Shown piece by piece: positions 62,101 through 64,000 of a DNA stretch of 64,000 bases (within the stretch, counting starts at the first letter, position 1; each line of letters opens with the position of its first letter). Origin of the DNA: Burhinus oedicnemus. Taxonomy: Eukaryota > Chordata > Aves > Charadriiformes > Burhinidae. Location: NCBI GenBank assembly GCA_008921705.1, contig VFFE01007635.1, forward strand, positions 188,417-252,416, written 5' to 3'. The notes below the pieces were generated by a model. The model searched no databases. It was not told the DNA's origin and worked only from the letters and a program-made list of their open reading frames with translations. Both the position numbers and the translations under genes were made by a program.

Positions 62101-64000
62101 GGCACAAACTTGACCATAGGAAGTTCCATCTGAACACGAGGAGGAACTTGTTGACTTTGAGGGTGGCAGAGCACTGGAAGAGGCTGCCCAGAGAGCTGGT
62201 GGAGTCTCCGACTCTGGAGACATTCCAAACCCACCTGGATGCCATCCTGTGCAACCTGCTGTAGGTGACCCTGCTCTGGCAGGGGGGTTGGACTAGATGA
62301 TCTCCAGAGGTCCCTTCCAACCCTGGTGATTCTGTGATTCTGTGAATACTAGGATCTTTTTGGTAAATGTTGGTAGCTGGGCTACAGGGGACCTAAATTG
62401 AAATCCAGCTTCTTGGTCTGTTGCATGGCTGGATAACCCCAGTCAGATGAAGCTGCGTTATTGCAGGGAGCGTTGACGCTTGGTACATGAGGCTTTGTGA
62501 CTGACCTGCTTGCTAAACGCTGTCACTAAAAGTACCACCCCTAATCATAATTATTGTATAGCAGATAAATGATGATGTTCAGTGAGCCTGGAAATGTTCG
62601 GTTTGCCTCCTGTCTGGTGTCAGCTCAGCGAATTTTGCATCCAGCATACATTTTCTGAAACCATGATTGCATCTTAGCCCTGTTACATCATTTATTTTGT
62701 GACTTGCGAAATTTCTGTCAGTGTCTCTGGCTGCTGGGGAAAAAGGCTGTTCGCTTTGGTGGCTGAAAACACTTGAGGGTTTAGTAGCTGTAACAATTGG
62801 CAAAAAAAAGTACAACGTTTCACATCTGTCAAACTGAAATCAAAAGACGTGACCTGTAATAGGCCCATTTGGTATTCAGGACGTCGTAGCACTCTGTTTC
62901 CTACCTGAGCCAGCAACTAGCTGTGCGTTTGGCCTTTTTTTTCCTGTTTTTAAACTTCCTGCTGTTAGGAATCGTGAGCATATGCCAAGAGATTTTTATA
63001 CTAACCATGCATGCATAAATGGGCATAATGCAGACTTTTTTACAATATGCAAAGGAATAATTGTACCTACAGCATTATTGTGTACAATTACATTAACTTG
63101 TGCTAAATGCTGCAAAGGTCTAACTTGTATTACCATTCCTGTTCATCTTACCGTACCTTATTCATTAAGGTAAGGAATGTGTAAGTCTGCAGGATCAAGG
63201 ACTTGTTCTGACCAGAGCTGTTCTTGCTTAGGGCTGGCCATCTCGGAGTGCATCGTGTCGCAACACTGGTGCATTCCCATTTGCCAAGCTATTTATTTTG
63301 CATATGAGGTCTGTATCAAGCCCAGTAAATACTTTTCTGCAGATGCCCTGAAAAGGAACATTCCTGGAGAAATCTTAGATTTATCACCATGTATTTAACA
63401 CATTTTCCTTCCTGTTACTTGGAGTTGTCATTGTGAATTGTGCTTGCTCAGGAAAGGTATTTTCCAAGAAGAGCATTTTCTTGTACCAAGTTAATTATTC
63501 ACAAGAACTGCAGAGCTTATTCTGTCTTTTTGTTCTCGTACCGACTGCTTCATCTCAAAGGTATTAGTGGTAACAGAAAAATCTTACGTAGACCTCGCTT
63601 AGTTTTTTGCCAGTTGCTAAATATGGTCTTTTTCCTCGAAGTGGGAAATAGCCGTGTCTTGTGAAATACGAGCGGACCATGTGTTGTGTGTCGAGAACTG
63701 ATTCTTTGATTAGGAAACAGGAACAGCACCAAGTGATTTTTGGAGACTCCTCTTTGTGCAGAGCCATCGTGTCTAATAAATTCTGCTTGTTGCTTGCGCT
63801 TTGTGAAGGTACTTTGTGTGTAAAATGTCTCGCGCAATTAACAGATGACAGAATAAAATGAAGGGTGTAGGGTCAGCTTACAAATACTGGCATCTCTTCA
63901 ATGGAAAGCTGAGACATAAATCACCACCTGGGTCAGACTGCAGCCTGCTCTTAGTAAGAGCCATGAATGGGATCACAGGTAAAGCTCTCCTATCCAGGCA
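29110..64000 (+). CDS. FRAS1: FRAS1, Fraser extracellular matrix complex subunit 1 (5' end only, runs off window)
   Basis: Seen: exon 1 (29110-29182) encodes a signal peptide, and exon 2 (33421-33452) joins it in phase to give [12 protein letters not shown]. This closely resembles the start of mature human FRAS1 (GACVYQG) just after signal cleavage. Known: FRAS1 is a very large protein (about 4,000 residues) with N-terminal VWC domains, furin-like repeats, CSPG repeats, Calx-beta domains and a membrane anchor. With FREM1 and FREM2 it secures epidermal and renal epithelial basement membranes, and its loss causes Fraser syndrome. The neighbouring MRPL1 on the same strand supports the identification. 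No VWC exon (the CRCHG-type Cys-rich segment) could be found downstream, so everything after 33452 is read as intron 2. Confidence 0.88.
29183..33420 (+). other. FRAS1: FRAS1 intron 1 (4.2 kb)
   Basis: The first 450 bases remain CpG-rich and include the YY1-like site. The rest is AT-rich unique sequence with no recognisable gene or repeat. GC-driven overlapping ORFs at 29110-29820 are read-through of exon 1 into the intron or shadows. Confidence 0.85.
29341..29355 (+). promoter_or_regulatory. YY1-type site, palindromic
   Basis: CCGCCATTTTGGCGG contains the CCGCCATNTT form of the YY1 motif, and the flanking CCGCC/GGCGG makes it nearly palindromic. It lies 159 bases into intron 1, inside the CpG island, where YY1 sites are common downstream of TATA-less starts. 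Function is inferred. Confidence 0.45.
33421..33452 (+). CDS. FRAS1: FRAS1 exon 2 (32 bp)
   Basis: A strong pyrimidine tract ends in TGTCCTGCAG, followed by 32 bases and the donor GTAGGTAAG. Joined to exon 1 it reads [11 protein letters not shown] and ends in phase 0. The first VWC domain of FRAS1 begins here, with its first Cys. The exon is too short for ordinary ORF finding. The call rests on the phase match, both splice sites and the residue match to FRAS1. Confidence 0.85.
36718..37191 (+). mobile_element. CR1 LINE, 5'-truncated 3' end (older copy)
   Basis: It begins in the last part of the reverse-transcriptase ORF (around GACCTGTTGGAGCAGGTCC) and continues through GGCTGAGGGAGCTGGGG and TTGCCCAGAGAGATGG. 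It ends with GGGGTTGGACTAGATGGCC and a decayed ATTCTATGG-type tail. The reading frame is broken by stops and small indels. Known: CR1 is the dominant retroposon of birds, is normally 5'-truncated, and ends in short octamer repeats, not poly(A). It lies in FRAS1 intron 2 in the sense direction. Subfamily was not determined. Confidence 0.9.
38442..38464 (+). promoter_or_regulatory. Triple GATA-motif cluster
   Basis: Three GATAA motifs fall within 23 bases (GGGATAAGATAAGG then AGATAAAA). Closely spaced GATA sites are typical of enhancers bound by GATA factors. The site lies 5 kb into FRAS1 intron 2. Occupancy is inferred. Confidence 0.3.
44311..44375 (+). mobile_element. MIR-like ancient SINE fragment
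   Basis: CTGCTGTGACCTGAGTGCTC, then GGCAAGCGTATTACTTAACT and TCTGCGGGCAACTGAAATTC resemble the sense MIR blocks AGCTGTGTGACCTTGGGCAA, TTACTTAACCTCTCTG and CCTCAGTTTCC. Diverged. Confidence 0.4.
45649..45665 (+). repeat. Poly(T) run, 17 T
   Basis: Homopolymer in FRAS1 intron 2, within a longer CT-rich stretch. Confidence 0.85.
47300..47360 (+). mobile_element. MIR-like ancient SINE fragment
   Basis: TCTGTCTCAATTTCTCCGTG followed by AAACTGGGGGATCATCATG resembles the sense MIR core (CTCAGTTTCCTCATCTGTAA, AATGGGGATAATAA). Short and diverged. Confidence 0.4.
59888..59990 (-). mobile_element. MIR-like ancient SINE fragment
   Basis: Blocks in the order expected of an antisense MIR core: TTTTACAGGTGATG, GCTGAGATGCTAAA, TTTGCCCAAAGCCAC, then GTCCGTGACGGAGCTGAAA. 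They resemble the consensus TTTTACAGATGAGGAAACTG, TTGCCCAAGGTCACA and GGCAGAGCTGGGA. It is diverged. Ancient MIR-type SINEs occur sparsely in bird genomes. Confidence 0.6.
61575..62345 (+). mobile_element. CR1 LINE, 5'-truncated 3' end with partly open RT reading frame
   Basis: It encodes the C-terminal end of CR1 ORF2: [68 protein letters not shown] in one frame (61589-62023). Then, after a frame change, [20 protein letters not shown] and LDAILCNLL (62073-62264). The short 3' UTR ends GGGGTTGGACTAGATGATC followed by two ATTCTGTG units at the end. It is better preserved than the copy at 36.7 kb, so probably younger. It is not autonomous: the start of ORF2 and the frame are lost. Sense orientation in the FRAS1 intron. 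Confidence 0.95.

Larger units (their letters stand above)
33453..64000 (+). other. FRAS1: FRAS1 intron 2 (over 30 kb, incomplete)
   Basis: I looked in the + strand for the next FRAS1 segment (Cys-rich VWC coding) and did not find it. The stretch is mainly AT-rich unique sequence with two CR1 copies, three MIR-like fragments and poly(T) tracts, all listed separately. No tRNA, snRNA or other gene was recognised. A small unrecognised exon could have been missed. Confidence 0.75.

Overview
The window looks like avian nuclear DNA, or at least sauropsid DNA. It contains interrupted genes with GT-AG introns, two CR1 LINE 3' ends (one with the diagnostic ATTCTGTG octamer tail), few SINEs and a short N gap of the kind found in draft assemblies. 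Nothing bacterial, viral or plasmid-like was seen. Two vertebrate genes could be recognised by reading exons, both on the + strand: MRPL1 (mitochondrial ribosomal protein uL1m) and the 5' end of FRAS1 (Fraser extracellular matrix complex). MRPL1 followed by FRAS1 is also the vertebrate order as I recall it from human 4q21.

Layout. 1-16300 holds MRPL1 from its first visible coding exon, probably exon 2 because an acceptor AG precedes it and an in-frame stop lies upstream. It runs through the stop codon to two poly(A) signals. Eight exons join in one unbroken frame of 320 complete codons plus stop. The largest intron (6254-13861) holds an exact 73-bp direct repeat that carries a splice-acceptor-like sequence. 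16300-28600 is intergenic. I recognise no gene there, but there is a strong CTCF-type motif at 17565, a TATA/ATG/donor arrangement at 19878-20140 that could be an unannotated first exon, and a purine-rich tract that explains long antisense ORFs. 28690-29640 is a CpG-rich island with a 20-N gap, around FRAS1 exon 1 (signal peptide). FRAS1 exon 2 is only 32 bp (33421-33452). From 33453 to the end I see only FRAS1 intron 2, with two CR1 copies, three eroded MIR-like SINE fragments, poly(A/T) tracts and a few AT-rich, motif-dense stretches that could be conserved non-coding elements.

The two genes are not functionally linked. MRPL1 serves mitochondrial translation, and FRAS1 serves epithelial basement-membrane adhesion. 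Most open reading frames in the window are chance ORFs in introns or intergenic DNA. I found no convincing new biological system. The best leads are the 73-bp acceptor-bearing duplication, the candidate transcript start at 19.9 kb and the possible CTCF boundary between the genes.
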